From NCBI GenBank assembly GCA_019510485.1, contig JAEKKI010000040.1, forward strand, positions 1-43,918: DNA of 43,918 nucleotides. Reading direction: 5' to 3'. The translations under genes were made by a program, and so were the position numbers. Source of the DNA: Catenulisporales bacterium. GTDB lineage: Bacteria; Actinomycetota; Actinomycetes; Streptomycetales; Catenulisporaceae. The notes beneath the pieces were generated by a model that was given only the letters and a program-made list of their open reading frames with translations, was not told the DNA's origin and ran no database searches. Of this stretch, positions 1-8,127 are shown piece after piece; position 1 is the stretch's first letter; every line of letters starts with the position of its first letter.

Positions 1-1545
1 CTCCAGCAGCGCCGCGCGCAGCCGGGCGTCGGTGCTGTAGTCCAGGGCCGAGAAGGAGTCGTCGAACAGGAAGATCTCCGGCCGGTGCACCAGCGCGCGG
101 GCGATCGCCAGCCGCTGCCGCTGGCCGCCGGAGACGTTGGTGCCGCCCTGCGCGATCGGCGCGTTCAGGCCCTCGGGCATCCGCTCGACGAAGTCCCGCG
201 CCTGCGCGACCTCCAGCGCCGCCCACAGCTCCTCGTCGGTGGCCTCCGGCCGGCCGTAGCGCAGGTTCGAGGCGATGGTGCCGGTGAACAGATACGGCTT
301 CTGCGGCACGATCGCGACCGCCTTCGTCAGCGCCTCCGGGTCCAGCTCGCGGACGTCGACGCCGTCCACCAGCACCGCCCCGCCGGTGACGTCGGCCAGC
401 CGCGGCACCAGGTTCAGCAGCGTGGTCTTGCCCGCGCCGGTGGAACCGATGATCGCGGTGGTCTGACCCGGGTACGCGGTGAACGACACGTCGGCCAGCA
501 CCTGTTCCTCGGCCCCCGGGTAGCGGAAGCTCGCTCCGCGCAGCTCCACCAGTCCGGAGGTCGCCGGCCGCTTCGGCGCGAGCGGCAGCACGATGCTGGA
601 ATCGGTCTCCAGCACCTCGGCGATGCGGTCGGCGCAGACCGCGGCTCTCGGCACCATCATGAACATGAAGGTGGTCATCATCACCGACATCAGGATCTGC
701 ATCAGATAGGACAGGAACGCCGTCAGCGACCCGACCTGCATGCCGCCGGAGTCGATGCGGTGCCCGCCGAACCAGAGCACCCCGACGCCGGCGAAGTTCA
801 CGATCAGCATCACGATCGGGAACATCAGGGCCAGCAGCTTGCCGACCGCCAGCGAGACGTCGAGCAGCTCGTCGTTCGCCCGGCCGAAGCGGCGGCGCTC
901 GTGCTCGTCCTTGACGAAGGCCCGGATCACCCGGATACCGGTGATCTGCTCTCGCATCACGCCGTTGATCTTGTCGATCCGCACCTGCACGATCCGGAAC
1001 AGCGGCCGCATCCGCGAAATGATCACCCCGATCGTGATCGCCATCGCCGGGATGATCGCCACCAGCAGCCCGGACAGCGGCACGTCCTGGCGCAGTGCCA
1101 GGATCACCCCGCCGACCATCATCACCGGCGCCGCGGCGGCCATGGTGAAGGTCATCAGCACCACCATCTGCACCTGCAGCACGTCATTGGTGGTGCGGGT
1201 GAGCAGCGACGGCGCCCCGAAGCGGCCCACCTCCCGGGTGGAGAACGCCTGCACCCGGTCGAAGATCCCGGCCCGCAGGTCCCGGCCCAGCGCCGTCGCG
1301 GTCTTCGCCCCGAAGTAGACCGCGCCGATCGCGCAGCCGATCTGGAGCAGCGAGAAGACCAGCATGACGCCGCCGGTCTTGAGCACGTATCCGGTGTCGC
1401 CCTTGATCACGCCGCCGTCGATGATGTCGGCGTTCAGCGTGGGCAGGTACAGCGCGGCGAGCGTCTGCACGAACTGCAGGAACAGCACCAGCGAGATGGG
1501 CCCCCGATAGGGCCGCAGATATTGTTTCAGTAGTTTGACGAGCAT
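1..1545 (-). CDS. ABC transporter half-molecule, permease plus ATPase (C-terminus cut by window edge)
   Basis: Type IV (multidrug-type) ABC exporter half, 515 residues visible. An N-terminal six-helix membrane domain (about residues 15-300) is followed by the nucleotide-binding domain. Walker A GSTGAGKTT lies at about 367-375, the signature SGGQR near 471 and Walker B LFDDSFSALD near 490; the final H-loop part lies beyond position 1. The start ATG at 1545 gives MLVKLLKQYL; an ATG at 1559 is out of frame and closes after ten codons. Such halves usually work as heterodimers, so a second subunit probably follows outside the window. A TetR regulator is divergently transcribed about 350 bp away and is the natural candidate repressor. 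Drug export is inferred from family only; the substrate is unknown. Confidence 0.93.
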   Translation of the reverse strand, partial: MLVKLLKQYLRPYRGPISLVLFLQFVQTLAALYLPTLNADIIDGGVIKGDTGYVLKTGGVMLVFSLLQIGCAIGAVYFGAKTATALGRDLRAGIFDRVQAFSTREVGRFGAPSLLTRTTNDVLQVQMVVLMTFTMAAAAPVMMVGGVILALRQDVPLSGLLVAIIPAMAITIGVIISRMRPLFRIVQVRIDKINGVMREQITGIRVIRAFVKDEHERRRFGRANDELLDVSLAVGKLLALMFPIVMLIVNFAGVGVLWFGGHRIDSGGMQVGSLTAFLSYLMQILMSVMMTTFMFMMVPRAAVCADRIAEVLETDSSIVLPLAPKRPATSGLVELRGASFRYPGAEEQVLADVSFTAYPGQTTAIIGSTGAGKTTLLNLVPRLADVTGGAVLVDGVDVRELDPEALTKAVAIVPQKPYLFTGTIASNLRYGRPEATDEELWAALEVAQARDFVERMPEGLNAPIAQGGTNVSGGQRQRLAIARALVHRPEIFLFDDSFSALDYSTDARLRAALLE

Positions 1546-1853
1546 GCGGTCGATCCCATCTTTGTCGGCGCGCCGGACGCCGGTGGCGAACACGTGGCCG
1601 GTCGAGCACTGTAGGCGAAATCAGGGGTCTGTGTTCGCCGAGCGGACGGGCCCCGGCTCCGGTGGCCTCTTCTCCTGATCATGTCCCGGGTCGTACTCCC
1701 TGGTCTGGGCAGCGCTCGGCCAGGTCGGCGGCGGATTCCCGTCTGGCGCAGCACGGCAGTGTAAGGGGCGTTCGGGCTTGGACGCATCTCCTATTCGAGC
1801 GCGCGCCCGCGCCGGCGTCCCGCCTGTTCGCCCTCGGCGTTCACCCGTTGGCG
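1546..1853. other. intergenic stretch between ABC exporter and TetR gene
   Basis: No credible gene is seen here; the short frames are GC-driven. On the minus strand a TACAGT hexamer near 1608-1613 could be the -10 of the ABC gene, with no convincing -35. The left part of the TetR operator begins at 1854. Confidence 0.4.
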
Positions 1854-1890
1854 TGTACGTTGTACGCACAGGGCTAGCGTACACTGTACA
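1854..1890 (+). promoter_or_regulatory. TetR operator dyad overlapping a leaderless promoter
   Basis: The arms TGTACGTTGTACG (1854-1866) and CGTACACTGTACA (1878-1890) are inverted copies matching at 11 of 13 positions, separated by 11 nt. The right arm contains TACACT (1880-1885), a good actinobacterial -10 placed 6 nt before the ATG at 1892. The repeats therefore cover the core promoter and the transcript probably begins at the start codon. Autorepression by the TetR protein is the simplest reading. Confidence 0.65.
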
Positions 1891-1891
1891 C

Positions 1892-2647
1892 ATGGCTGAG
1901 CCAAAGGACTCCTTCACCGCCGCCGCCTGCGCCGCCGACGCCGTGCCGCCACTGTGGGAGCGGCTGGAGTCGGCGCCGCGCAGCGGACGCGCCACGCTGA
2001 CCCACACGCGGATCGCCGAGGCGGCCGTCGCGCTCGCCGACGCCGAGGGCCTGGAGGCGCTGTCCATGCGGCGGCTGGCCATCGAGCTGGGGGTGGCGAC
2101 GATGGCGCTGTACCGCTACGTCGTCAGCAAGGACGAGCTGCTGGAGCTGATGATCGACGCGGTGGTGGAACCGGACGCGCTGACCGCCGACCCGGCGGAC
2201 TGGCGCGCGGTGTTCCGGGAGATCGGGCTGCGACGGCGGCGGACCGCGCTGGCGCATCCGTGGCTGATCGCGGCGCAGGCGCAGGTGCCGAGCCTGCTCA
2301 CGCCGGCCCGCAACGAGGTCGCCGAGCGCATGATCGGGGCGCTGGAGCCGCTGCCGCTGACCGGGGATCAGAAGATGCAGTTCATCCGGGTGGTCGACGC
2401 CTTCACGAACGGGGCGGCCGGCGCCGAGGTGAACCGGCGGATGATGATGCGGCGCCGGGGCCACGGGGCGGACGGAGACGTCAGGCTGCTGCTTCGGGAG
2501 AGCATGCGCTGGCTGTTGCGCAGCGGGCGGTATCCGCGGATGGCGAAGCTGGTGCAGGAAGGCCTGGCTCCGGTGGATTCGGCGGCGGAGTTCGAGCTGG
2601 GGTTGGCGGCCGTGCTCGACGGGTTGGCGGCGCGCTTCGGGGTCTGA
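1892..2647 (+). CDS. TetR/AcrR family transcriptional regulator
   Basis: 251 residues. An unusual N-terminal extension of about 40 residues precedes a TetR helix-turn-helix (about 40-90: RIAEAAVALADAEGLEALSM, then LGVATMALYRYVVSKDELLE). The C-terminal ligand domain resembles the TetR_C_1 type. The ATG at 1892 is chosen over an in-frame upstream ATG at 1778 because the operator/-10 element ends 1-6 nt before 1892. It probably represses itself and the divergent ABC exporter; the ligand cannot be read from sequence. Confidence 0.88.
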   Translation: MAEPKDSFTAAACAADAVPPLWERLESAPRSGRATLTHTRIAEAAVALADAEGLEALSMRRLAIELGVATMALYRYVVSKDELLELMIDAVVEPDALTADPADWRAVFREIGLRRRRTALAHPWLIAAQAQVPSLLTPARNEVAERMIGALEPLPLTGDQKMQFIRVVDAFTNGAAGAEVNRRMMMRRRGHGADGDVRLLLRESMRWLLRSGRYPRMAKLVQEGLAPVDSAAEFELGLAAVLDGLAARFGV

Positions 2648-2692
2648 GATCCGATAGGGTCCGGGCGTCGGGAAACCTGGGAGGGGATTGGG

Positions 2693-3700
2693 ATGTTGAG
2701 GTCACGGGAGTTCGGCGCCGTCGCCCTCGTCACCGCCGTGCTGCTCACCGCCGGCTGTTCCAGCAGCGGTTCGGCGGGCGGGTCGGCAGGTGGATCGTCC
2801 GGCGGGTCCTCCGGCTCAGGCTCCGGCGGCGTCCCGAAGACCATCGCCGAGGCGCTCCGTGACGTTCACGCCGCTCCCACCACGAAGACCGATTTCGCGT
2901 ACGGCCGGTACGGCGCCGCGAAACAGTACCCTTACGACGAAGCCCTCACCCCGGTCATCGGCTTCAGCGCCAAGGCCCCCTTCGTCCTCACCCTCGGCAA
3001 GGCGCCGAACGAGGTCACCGTTCTGTACGGCACGTTCGACCCGGCGGCGATCGGCACCAAGCTCCAAGGCCTGGGCTACAAGCAGACCGACCGGGGCCAC
3101 GGCGAAACCCAGTGGCTGATCCGGGACGACCACCAATTCGACATGAACCAGCAGCCCGAGGCGCTGGGCGCGATGCTGAGCACGCTCAACGTGATCCGGG
3201 TGTCCAAGGACCGCATCGTCTACGGCGGCGCCACCGCCGACTTGGACGCCGCCGTGCCGGCGCAGTCGGCGTCGCTGGCCGCCGATCCCGCGGCGGGGGA
3301 GATCGCCAAGTGTCTGGGCGCGGACGCCTCGGGCGAGTTCACCACCACCTACTCGGTGCCGCTGGCCGTGGGCATCGGTTCGGACGGCACCGAGACCCTC
3401 TGCGTCGCGGCTGAAGGCGACCGTTCAGCGCAGGCGTACGGCGACATCTTCACGACCCAGATCACGAAGGGGGAGTCGGTGGTCAGCCGACTGCCATGGA
3501 GCCAGTTGCTCGCCGATCCGAAGGCCGAATCCCTCGGCGGCAAGGCTCACGTGGTGAGATTGACGGCGCGCTCCGTCACCACGGGGCATCTGATTCTGCC
3601 GGAGGCGTTGCTCAACGGGGACGTGGCGACGCTGATCGGGCTGCCGGCACCGGCGGGCAAGGCGCGCAGATCCGCCTCGCCGAGCAGCTCAGCAAGCTGA
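2693..3700 (+). CDS. secreted lipoprotein of unknown function
   Basis: 335 residues. A type II signal peptide has the lipobox LTAG-C with the lipidated Cys at residue 22, followed by a Gly/Ser-rich tether to about residue 48. The rest is a soluble extracytoplasmic domain with no fold I recognise. The start is supported by a GGGAGGGG Shine-Dalgarno run about 7 nt before the ATG. A TAGGGT hexamer at 2655-2660 could be its own -10, implying a short leader. It ends 10 bp from the convergent lysG gene. It is probably anchored to the outer face of the membrane. Confidence 0.8.
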   Translation: MLRSREFGAVALVTAVLLTAGCSSSGSAGGSAGGSSGGSSGSGSGGVPKTIAEALRDVHAAPTTKTDFAYGRYGAAKQYPYDEALTPVIGFSAKAPFVLTLGKAPNEVTVLYGTFDPAAIGTKLQGLGYKQTDRGHGETQWLIRDDHQFDMNQQPEALGAMLSTLNVIRVSKDRIVYGGATADLDAAVPAQSASLAADPAAGEIAKCLGADASGEFTTTYSVPLAVGIGSDGTETLCVAAEGDRSAQAYGDIFTTQITKGESVVSRLPWSQLLADPKAESLGGKAHVVRLTARSVTTGHLILPEALLNGDVATLIGLPAPAGKARRSASPSSSAS

Positions 3701-3710
3701 TACGGCGCCT

Positions 3711-4610
3711 TCAGCCCAGCCGCCGCGCCGCCACCTCCGCCGCCGCCTCGCCCACCTCCGTCAGCAGCGGCGGCGCCAGCTTCCACTGCTGCCAGTACAA
3801 CGGCACGTCCACCGGCCGCTCCGGCGCCAGCTCGACCAGCTCCACCTGGCCGAACTGCGCCGCCTGCACATCCGGGATCAGACCCCAGCCCAGCCCGGAC
3901 TCGATCGCGTATAAGAACGCGTCCGTGGCCGGGACGTAGTGCCGCGGTCCCGAGCCGGTGCCACCCAGCCGCCGCAGGAAGCCGTCCTGGAGATCGTCCT
4001 TGCGATTGAAGATGACGACCGGTGCCGCCGACAGCGCCGCGGCGCTCGTCCCCTCGGGCAGCCAGCGGGCCACGAACTCGCGCGTCCCCACGGCCCGATA
4101 CCGCATCCGCCCCAACGGCCGGACCTCGCATCCCTGCACCGGCTTCGGCGACGAGGACACAGCCGCCATCACCAGCCCGGCGCGCAGCAACTCGTCTGTG
4201 TAGTCCTGGTCCTCGCGGTGCAGATCGAAACAGGCGCCTGACTCGGGGCCGAACCGGGCTGTCACCTCGGGGAACCAGGTGCTCAGGGAGTCCGAGTTCA
4301 CGGCGATCGACAGCGTCTGCGACGGCGCGCCGCCGGGGGATTCGGACCCGGTCAGGCCGAGCTCGGCCCGCGCGTCGTCCTCCAGCCACGCCAGCTGCCG
4401 CGCGAACCGCACCACCGCGACGCCGGACTCCGTCGGTCGCAGCGGCTTGGACCGGACCAGCAAGACCCGTCCGGTGCGTTGCTCCAGCGCCTTGATGCGC
4501 TGGCTCACCGCGGACGGCGTCACATGCAGCAGGCGTGCCGCGGCCTCGAAGGTCCCGGCGTCGACCGCGACCAGCAGCGTCCGGACGTGGTCGAGCGGCA
4601 GATCTATCAT
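3711..4610 (-). CDS. lysG: LysR-type regulator of lysine/arginine export, LysG/ArgP family
   Basis: 299 residues, the usual length for ArgP/LysG. The N-terminal winged helix (residues 4-60) includes AARLLHVTPSAVSQRIKALE, and LLVRSKPLRPTESG matches the ArgP family closely. The effector domain shows SIAVNSDSLSTWF, the ArgP-type segment. It is divergent from lysE with 69 bp between starts, the classical LysG/LysE arrangement in which basic amino acids activate the exporter. Two adjacent ATGs exist (4613 and 4610). The second is chosen because AGAG lies 7 nt upstream, a better distance. Confidence 0.92.
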   Translation of the reverse strand: MIDLPLDHVRTLLVAVDAGTFEAAARLLHVTPSAVSQRIKALEQRTGRVLLVRSKPLRPTESGVAVVRFARQLAWLEDDARAELGLTGSESPGGAPSQTLSIAVNSDSLSTWFPEVTARFGPESGACFDLHREDQDYTDELLRAGLVMAAVSSSPKPVQGCEVRPLGRMRYRAVGTREFVARWLPEGTSAAALSAAPVVIFNRKDDLQDGFLRRLGGTGSGPRHYVPATDAFLYAIESGLGWGLIPDVQAAQFGQVELVELAPERPVDVPLYWQQWKLAPPLLTEVGEAAAEVAARRLG

Positions 4611-4679
4611 CATGATCTCTAATGATAGTCCAGAAAGTTCAGCTGGCCTGGGTACGCCGCCGTTCCTAGCATCGAGTCC

Positions 4680-5297
4680 ATGACCACCGCCCTCACCGCC
4701 GCCGCAGCCGGCCTCGGCACCGGCCTGTCGCTGATCGTCGCCATCGGTGCCCAGAACGCGTACGTCCTGCGCCAGGGGGTTCGGCGCGAGCACGTCGGCA
4801 CGATCGTCGCGATCTGCGCGGTCTCCGACGCCGTGCTGATCGCGGCCGGGGTCGGCGGCCTGGGCGCGGTGGTGCGCTCGATGCCGACGGCGGTGACCGT
4901 CGTGGCCTGGATCGGCGCCGCCTTCCTGGTGACGTACGGCGTCCTGGCGGCCGGGCGCGCGTGGCGGCACAGCGGCGACAACCTGGAGGCCGTCGGCGAC
5001 GCCGAGAAGTCGCTGCGCACCGCGGTCCTCACCTGCCTGGCGCTGACCTGGCTGAACCCGCACGTCTACCTCGACACGGTCCTGCTCCTGGGAACCGTGG
5101 GCAACAGCTACGGCTCCGCGCACTGGTCCTTCGCCGCCGGCGCCGCGACCGGCAGCGTCATGTGGTTCTCAGGACTCGGATTCGGCGCCGGGCGGCTGGG
5201 CCGGGTGCTGGCCCGGCCGCGCGCTTGGCGGGTGCTGGACGGGGTTATCGCCGTCACCATGATCACGCTGGGTGTGGCGATGGCCGCCCGCGCCTGA
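4680..5297 (+). CDS. lysE: L-lysine/L-arginine exporter, LysE family
   Basis: 205 residues with the LysE/ArgO pattern: five to six membrane helices, the early motif GAQNAYVLRQG (about residues 23-33) and the TWLNPHVYLDT motif in the middle. It exports basic amino acids when intracellular levels rise, for example during peptide use. TAGCAT (4667-4672) sits 7 nt before the ATG with no Shine-Dalgarno, so a leaderless transcript is likely. The 3' third is overlapped on the other strand by the NIL-domain reading frame. Confidence 0.93.
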   Translation: MTTALTAAAAGLGTGLSLIVAIGAQNAYVLRQGVRREHVGTIVAICAVSDAVLIAAGVGGLGAVVRSMPTAVTVVAWIGAAFLVTYGVLAAGRAWRHSGDNLEAVGDAEKSLRTAVLTCLALTWLNPHVYLDTVLLLGTVGNSYGSAHWSFAAGAATGSVMWFSGLGFGAGRLGRVLARPRAWRVLDGVIAVTMITLGVAMAARA

Positions 5298-5590
5298 TGA
5301 GCTTCGGAGCTGGAAACGGAGACCGCTTCCACGCCCAACCCCCGCTCCCGCAAGAACCCGATCTGCACGACGTTGTCCTCGAACCGCCCCGGCAGCCCGA
5401 TCCGCATCCGCCCGACCGTCTGCCCGTCCACCGCCTCGACCGCGGTGCCGAGGATCGTGACGTCGATCGCGTACGTCTGCGACAGCTGCGAGATCAGCGG
5501 TTGCGCGGTGGCCTCGCCATGGAAGGTGACATCGAGCACTGTGGTTTCCGGTAGCACGGTCCGGGTCTGTGCCTCGCCCAGGTGGAACAT
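5108..5590 (-). CDS. stand-alone NIL-domain protein with a read-through tail
   Basis: 160 residues. Residues of about 18-88 match the NIL domain found at the C-terminus of the methionine-importer ATPase MetN and in small sulfur-metabolism proteins: LDVTFHGEATAQPLISQLSQ, then VTILGTAVEAVDGQTVGRM and a closing LRERGLGVE. No ABC ATPase precedes it. The last 60 or so residues are antisense to lysE and look unconserved, so the original stop may have been lost. GAGAG lies 6 nt before the chosen ATG; another ATG is three bases upstream. The preceding cysteine-ended leader ORF supports a sulfur amino acid role, which is inference. Confidence 0.6.
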   Translation of the reverse strand: MFHLGEAQTRTVLPETTVLDVTFHGEATAQPLISQLSQTYAIDVTILGTAVEAVDGQTVGRMRIGLPGRFEDNVVQIGFLRERGLGVEAVSVSSSEAHQARAAIATPSVIMVTAITPSSTRQARGRASTRPSRPAPNPSPENHMTLPVAAPAAKDQCAEP

Positions 5591-5593
5591 CAT

Positions 5594-5690
5594 GATCTCT
5601 CGAAAGGGGGCCGCACACGCGGGTGCGGCGGGCGCGGCACAGGAGCGCCGCGACGGCTTACAAGGGGAAGGGGCTGTAGGACCAGAGAGG
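5594..5690 (-). promoter_or_regulatory. NIL-gene leader with possible Shine-Dalgarno sequestration
   Basis: Reading the minus strand after the small ORF stop, a pyrimidine stretch contains TCTCT (5688-5684), which can pair with AGAGA of the NIL gene Shine-Dalgarno (5600-5596). Between them lies a 7-bp hairpin, GCCGCAC / GTGCGGC, with a 6-nt loop (5610-5629). There is no U-run, so control would be at translation. The pairing model is inference. Confidence 0.35.
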
Positions 5691-5700
5691 GAGTGTTAAC

Positions 5701-5793
5701 TCAGCAGCCGCACATATGAGACGACGGGCACGCGGGCATCATCCGCGGCGCCGTAATGGCGGCGGGCGTGCGGCGGCTCTCGTTCGTGATCAT
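5701..5793 (-). CDS. leaderless cysteine-ended leader peptide (30 aa)
   Basis: Thirty codons from ATG 5793 to TGA 5701. The last 13 residues are MMPACPSSHMCGC, with two of the three cysteines in the last three codons. TATAGT (5806-5801) lies 7 nt before the ATG and there is no Shine-Dalgarno, the layout of a leaderless ORF. Small leaderless ORFs ending in cysteine codons are known cysteine-responsive attenuators in mycobacteria. Here the ORF is followed by a structured leader and the NIL-domain gene. The sensing role is inferred from this layout. The peptide itself probably has no other function. Confidence 0.5.
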   Translation of the reverse strand: MITNESRRTPAAITAPRMMPACPSSHMCGC

Positions 5794-5800
5794 GCGTACG

Positions 5801-5862
5801 ACTATAGGCGGATCGGCCTTTTCGGGTCTTACCGAGTCCACTCCATGAGACGATGCCGTCTC
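5801..5862 (-). promoter_or_regulatory. promoter of the leader ORF with upstream dyad
   Basis: The -10 is TATAGT at 5806-5801. The -35 region is weak (TAAGAC/AAGACC around 5825-5831). Further upstream is a perfect dyad, GAGACG-ATGC-CGTCTC (5847-5862), where an activator or repressor could bind. No regulator is encoded next to it. Confidence 0.4.
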
Positions 5863-5953
5863 GGCGGCGTCGCATTCCTCGCGGTGACCTGGGCCGATAT
5901 CGTCAGCCCATGACGATCGGGCGGGCCCGGGCCGGCACCTGCTGACCGCGCTG

Positions 5954-6079
5954 GTGTGCGCGGCCTCGCCGGCGCTGGTGGCCATCCTGCTCATCGCTCT
6001 GGCGGCGATCTTCGTGCGGCTGGACCGGAAGCTGCCGAGAGCCCCGGTCCAGCCACGAGCGCCGGTATCGGCTATCTGA
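5954..6079 (+). CDS. possible 41-aa single-helix membrane protein
   Basis: A GTG-started frame encodes one clear hydrophobic helix (ALVAILLIALAAIFV) followed by a basic turn (RLDRKLPRA) and a Pro-rich tail, the usual shape of a small inner-membrane protein. There is no convincing ribosome binding site, and it overlaps the 3' end of ggt by 8 bp. It could equally be the end of a decayed gene. Confidence 0.25.
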   Translation: MCAASPALVAILLIALAAIFVRLDRKLPRAPVQPRAPVSAI

Positions 6080-7931
6080 CCGGATACACGACCATGGCCG
6101 ACCCGACACCCCGGCGCACGGGCTCGGCCGCCGCCTGGACCTGGCCGTTCGGCAGGAATTCCAGTCCGGTCGCCGCGCCGATCTCCGGGGTCGGCCCGAA
6201 CGTCGGCGTCACGGTCACGAACTTCTCGCCCAATGCCTCCAGCGCCGGCACCTGCGGCAGGCTCAGGAACGCCGGCTCGACATCCGTCACCGACCGGTCG
6301 CGCTGCGAGGCGCGCGGCGCCGCGATCGCGTCCGGCAGGCTCATCCCCAGGTCCAGGCGGTTGACCAGGATCTGCAGGACCGTGGTGATGATCGTCGCGC
6401 CGCCGGGGGAGCCGACGGCCAGATAGGGCCGGCCGTCCTTCAGGACGATCGTCGGCGACATCGACGAGCGCGGCCGCTTGCCGGCGTCCGGCAGGTTCGG
6501 GTCCGGCACGCCCGGGTGCAGCGGCGTGAAGTCGAAGTCGGTCATCTCGTTGTTCAGCAGGAAGCCGCGGTGCGGGACGGTGATGGCCGAGCCGCCGGTC
6601 TGCTCGATGGTGAGGGTGTAGGACACCACGTCGCCCCACTTGTCGGCGGTGACCAGGTGGGTGGTGGACACGCCCTCGGTGCCGGCGGCCTCGGTCCCGG
6701 CGGGACCGGCGGCCGGACAGGCGGTCCCGCCGTTCGGCGCCGACGGATCGCCGGGCGGTACCGGGCTGGTCAGGGTGCCGGCCGGGCTGATCAGACAGGC
6801 CCGGTCCTTGCCGTACGCGGCCGAGGTCAGGCCCTTGGTCGGGACGGCGCTGAAGGCCGCGTCCCCGACCCAGCGGTTGCGGTCGGCGAAGGCGATCCGG
6901 GAGGCCTCCTCGTAGTGGTGCAGCGCCTGGACCTGGTCGGCGGAGGAGACGTCGAAGTCCGACAGGATGTTGAGGGCCTCGCCGACCGTGGTGCCGCCGG
7001 AGGACGGCGGGGCGATCGAGTAGACGTCCAGCCCCTTGTAGTCGACGTGGGTCGGCGCCTGCACCGGAGCGGTGTACTTCGCGATGTCAGAGGCCTGCAG
7101 CACACCGGGCCGGAAGTTCATGGTCGGGTTGGCGATCGTCGGCGGATGCTGCGCCGTGGCGGCGACCTCCTGGCCCAGCACGCCGTGGTAGAAGACGCCG
7201 GGGCCGTCCTTGGCGATCAGCTTGTAGGTCGCGGCCAGGTCCGGGTTCTTGAGCACCGAGCCGGCCGGCGGCGGCGCGCCGTTCGGCAGGAACAGTTGCG
7301 CGGTCGGGGCGATCTGGGAGAACCGCTGCTGGTTCTGCTGGGTCACCGCGGAGAAGAGCGGGCTGACCACGAAGCCGTTCTCGGCGATGCCGATCCCGCC
7401 TTGCAGGGCCTTCCTCAGCGGGATGGTGCCCCACTTGTCCAGCGCGGTCGTCCAGGTCATCAGGGTGCCCGGCACGCCGACCGACAGGCCGGAGTTCACC
7501 GCGTCGGTGAACGGCAGCGGCTGGCCGGTGGCCGGGTCGAGGAAGAAGGAGCCGGTCATCGCCGCCGGACCGGTCTCGCGGCCGTCGATCGTCGAGACCT
7601 TGTGGGTGCGGGCGTCGTAGTAGACGAAGAAGCCGCCGCCGCCGATGCCGGAGGAGTACGGCTCCACCACGCCGAGCGCGGCCGCCGTGGCCACCGCCGC
7701 GTCCACGGCGTTGCCGCCGTGCTTGAGCACGTCCAGTCCGGCCTGCGTCGCGTAGGGGTTCACGCTGGCCACCGCGCCGCCGTAGCCGGTCGCCACCGGC
7801 GTGCGGGGCGGTTCGCCGGGGTGGCGGTGGTTGTCCGGCGCGGCCCGCGCCGCGCTCAGGGTCCCGGTCAGGGCGGCCGCCGCGATCAGGGCGACGGCCG
7901 TTCTGGAGCGTCTGCGTGCCGGCGTGGGCAT
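6072..7931 (-). CDS. ggt: gamma-glutamyltranspeptidase, secreted
   Basis: 619 residues, normal GGT length. A Sec signal peptide with an RRR n-region is followed by a hydrophobic stretch and an ARA cleavage site near residue 30. The family opening GYGGAVASVNPYAT and GGNAVDAAVA are present. The autoprocessing nucleophile is Thr423 in the TTH motif, which splits the precursor into large and small subunits. SSMSPTIV and the glycine pair in VGSPGGATI form the usual active-site segments. The enzyme cleaves gamma-glutamyl bonds of glutathione and related peptides outside the cell, releasing glutamate and Cys-Gly. Glutathione itself is absent from most actinomycetes, so other gamma-glutamyl peptides are plausible substrates. 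Confidence 0.95.
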   Translation of the reverse strand: MPTPARRRSRTAVALIAAAALTGTLSAARAAPDNHRHPGEPPRTPVATGYGGAVASVNPYATQAGLDVLKHGGNAVDAAVATAAALGVVEPYSSGIGGGGFFVYYDARTHKVSTIDGRETGPAAMTGSFFLDPATGQPLPFTDAVNSGLSVGVPGTLMTWTTALDKWGTIPLRKALQGGIGIAENGFVVSPLFSAVTQQNQQRFSQIAPTAQLFLPNGAPPPAGSVLKNPDLAATYKLIAKDGPGVFYHGVLGQEVAATAQHPPTIANPTMNFRPGVLQASDIAKYTAPVQAPTHVDYKGLDVYSIAPPSSGGTTVGEALNILSDFDVSSADQVQALHHYEEASRIAFADRNRWVGDAAFSAVPTKGLTSAAYGKDRACLISPAGTLTSPVPPGDPSAPNGGTACPAAGPAGTEAAGTEGVSTTHLVTADKWGDVVSYTLTIEQTGGSAITVPHRGFLLNNEMTDFDFTPLHPGVPDPNLPDAGKRPRSSMSPTIVLKDGRPYLAVGSPGGATIITTVLQILVNRLDLGMSLPDAIAAPRASQRDRSVTDVEPAFLSLPQVPALEALGEKFVTVTPTFGPTPEIGAATGLEFLPNGQVQAAAEPVRRGVGSAMVVYPVR

Positions 7932-8127
7932 GACTGATACCTCCGCGTGATCGTTCCGCTGCCCCCCTGCTGGGTCTCCACTCTGGCAGAGTGCTCATTT
8001 CCTGGAAAGCGCCGGTGGAATATGCTCAGGCCGCCGTCGGCTGTTACCAAGGGCTCACAAGCTGGGTTTCACCACAGCCTTCGGCCGATCCATTCGTTGT
8101 CTGCTTCTGTTCTCTCAAGGGGGTCCG

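Noticed and set aside
85..1533. A 482-codon His/Arg-rich frame on the plus strand
   Set aside because: It is antisense to the ABC transporter, whose domains are unmistakable on the other strand.
4598..5600. The same 13-mer AGAGATCATGATG at the lysG and NIL-gene starts
   Set aside because: It consists of a ribosome binding site plus a double ATG; two copies within 1 kb may be chance and nothing flanking them is shared.
5594..5700. A SAM riboswitch upstream of the NIL-domain gene
   Set aside because: I looked for the SAM-I core (AGAGG...GATGAAGCC...GGCAACC) and did not find it; the Cys-ended ORF explains the leader better.
7979..7993. CACTCT-GGC-AGAGTG dyad between ggt and the EamA gene
   Set aside because: Six-base arms in a 196-bp intergenic gap with no nearby regulator or clear promoter; too weak to call an operator.
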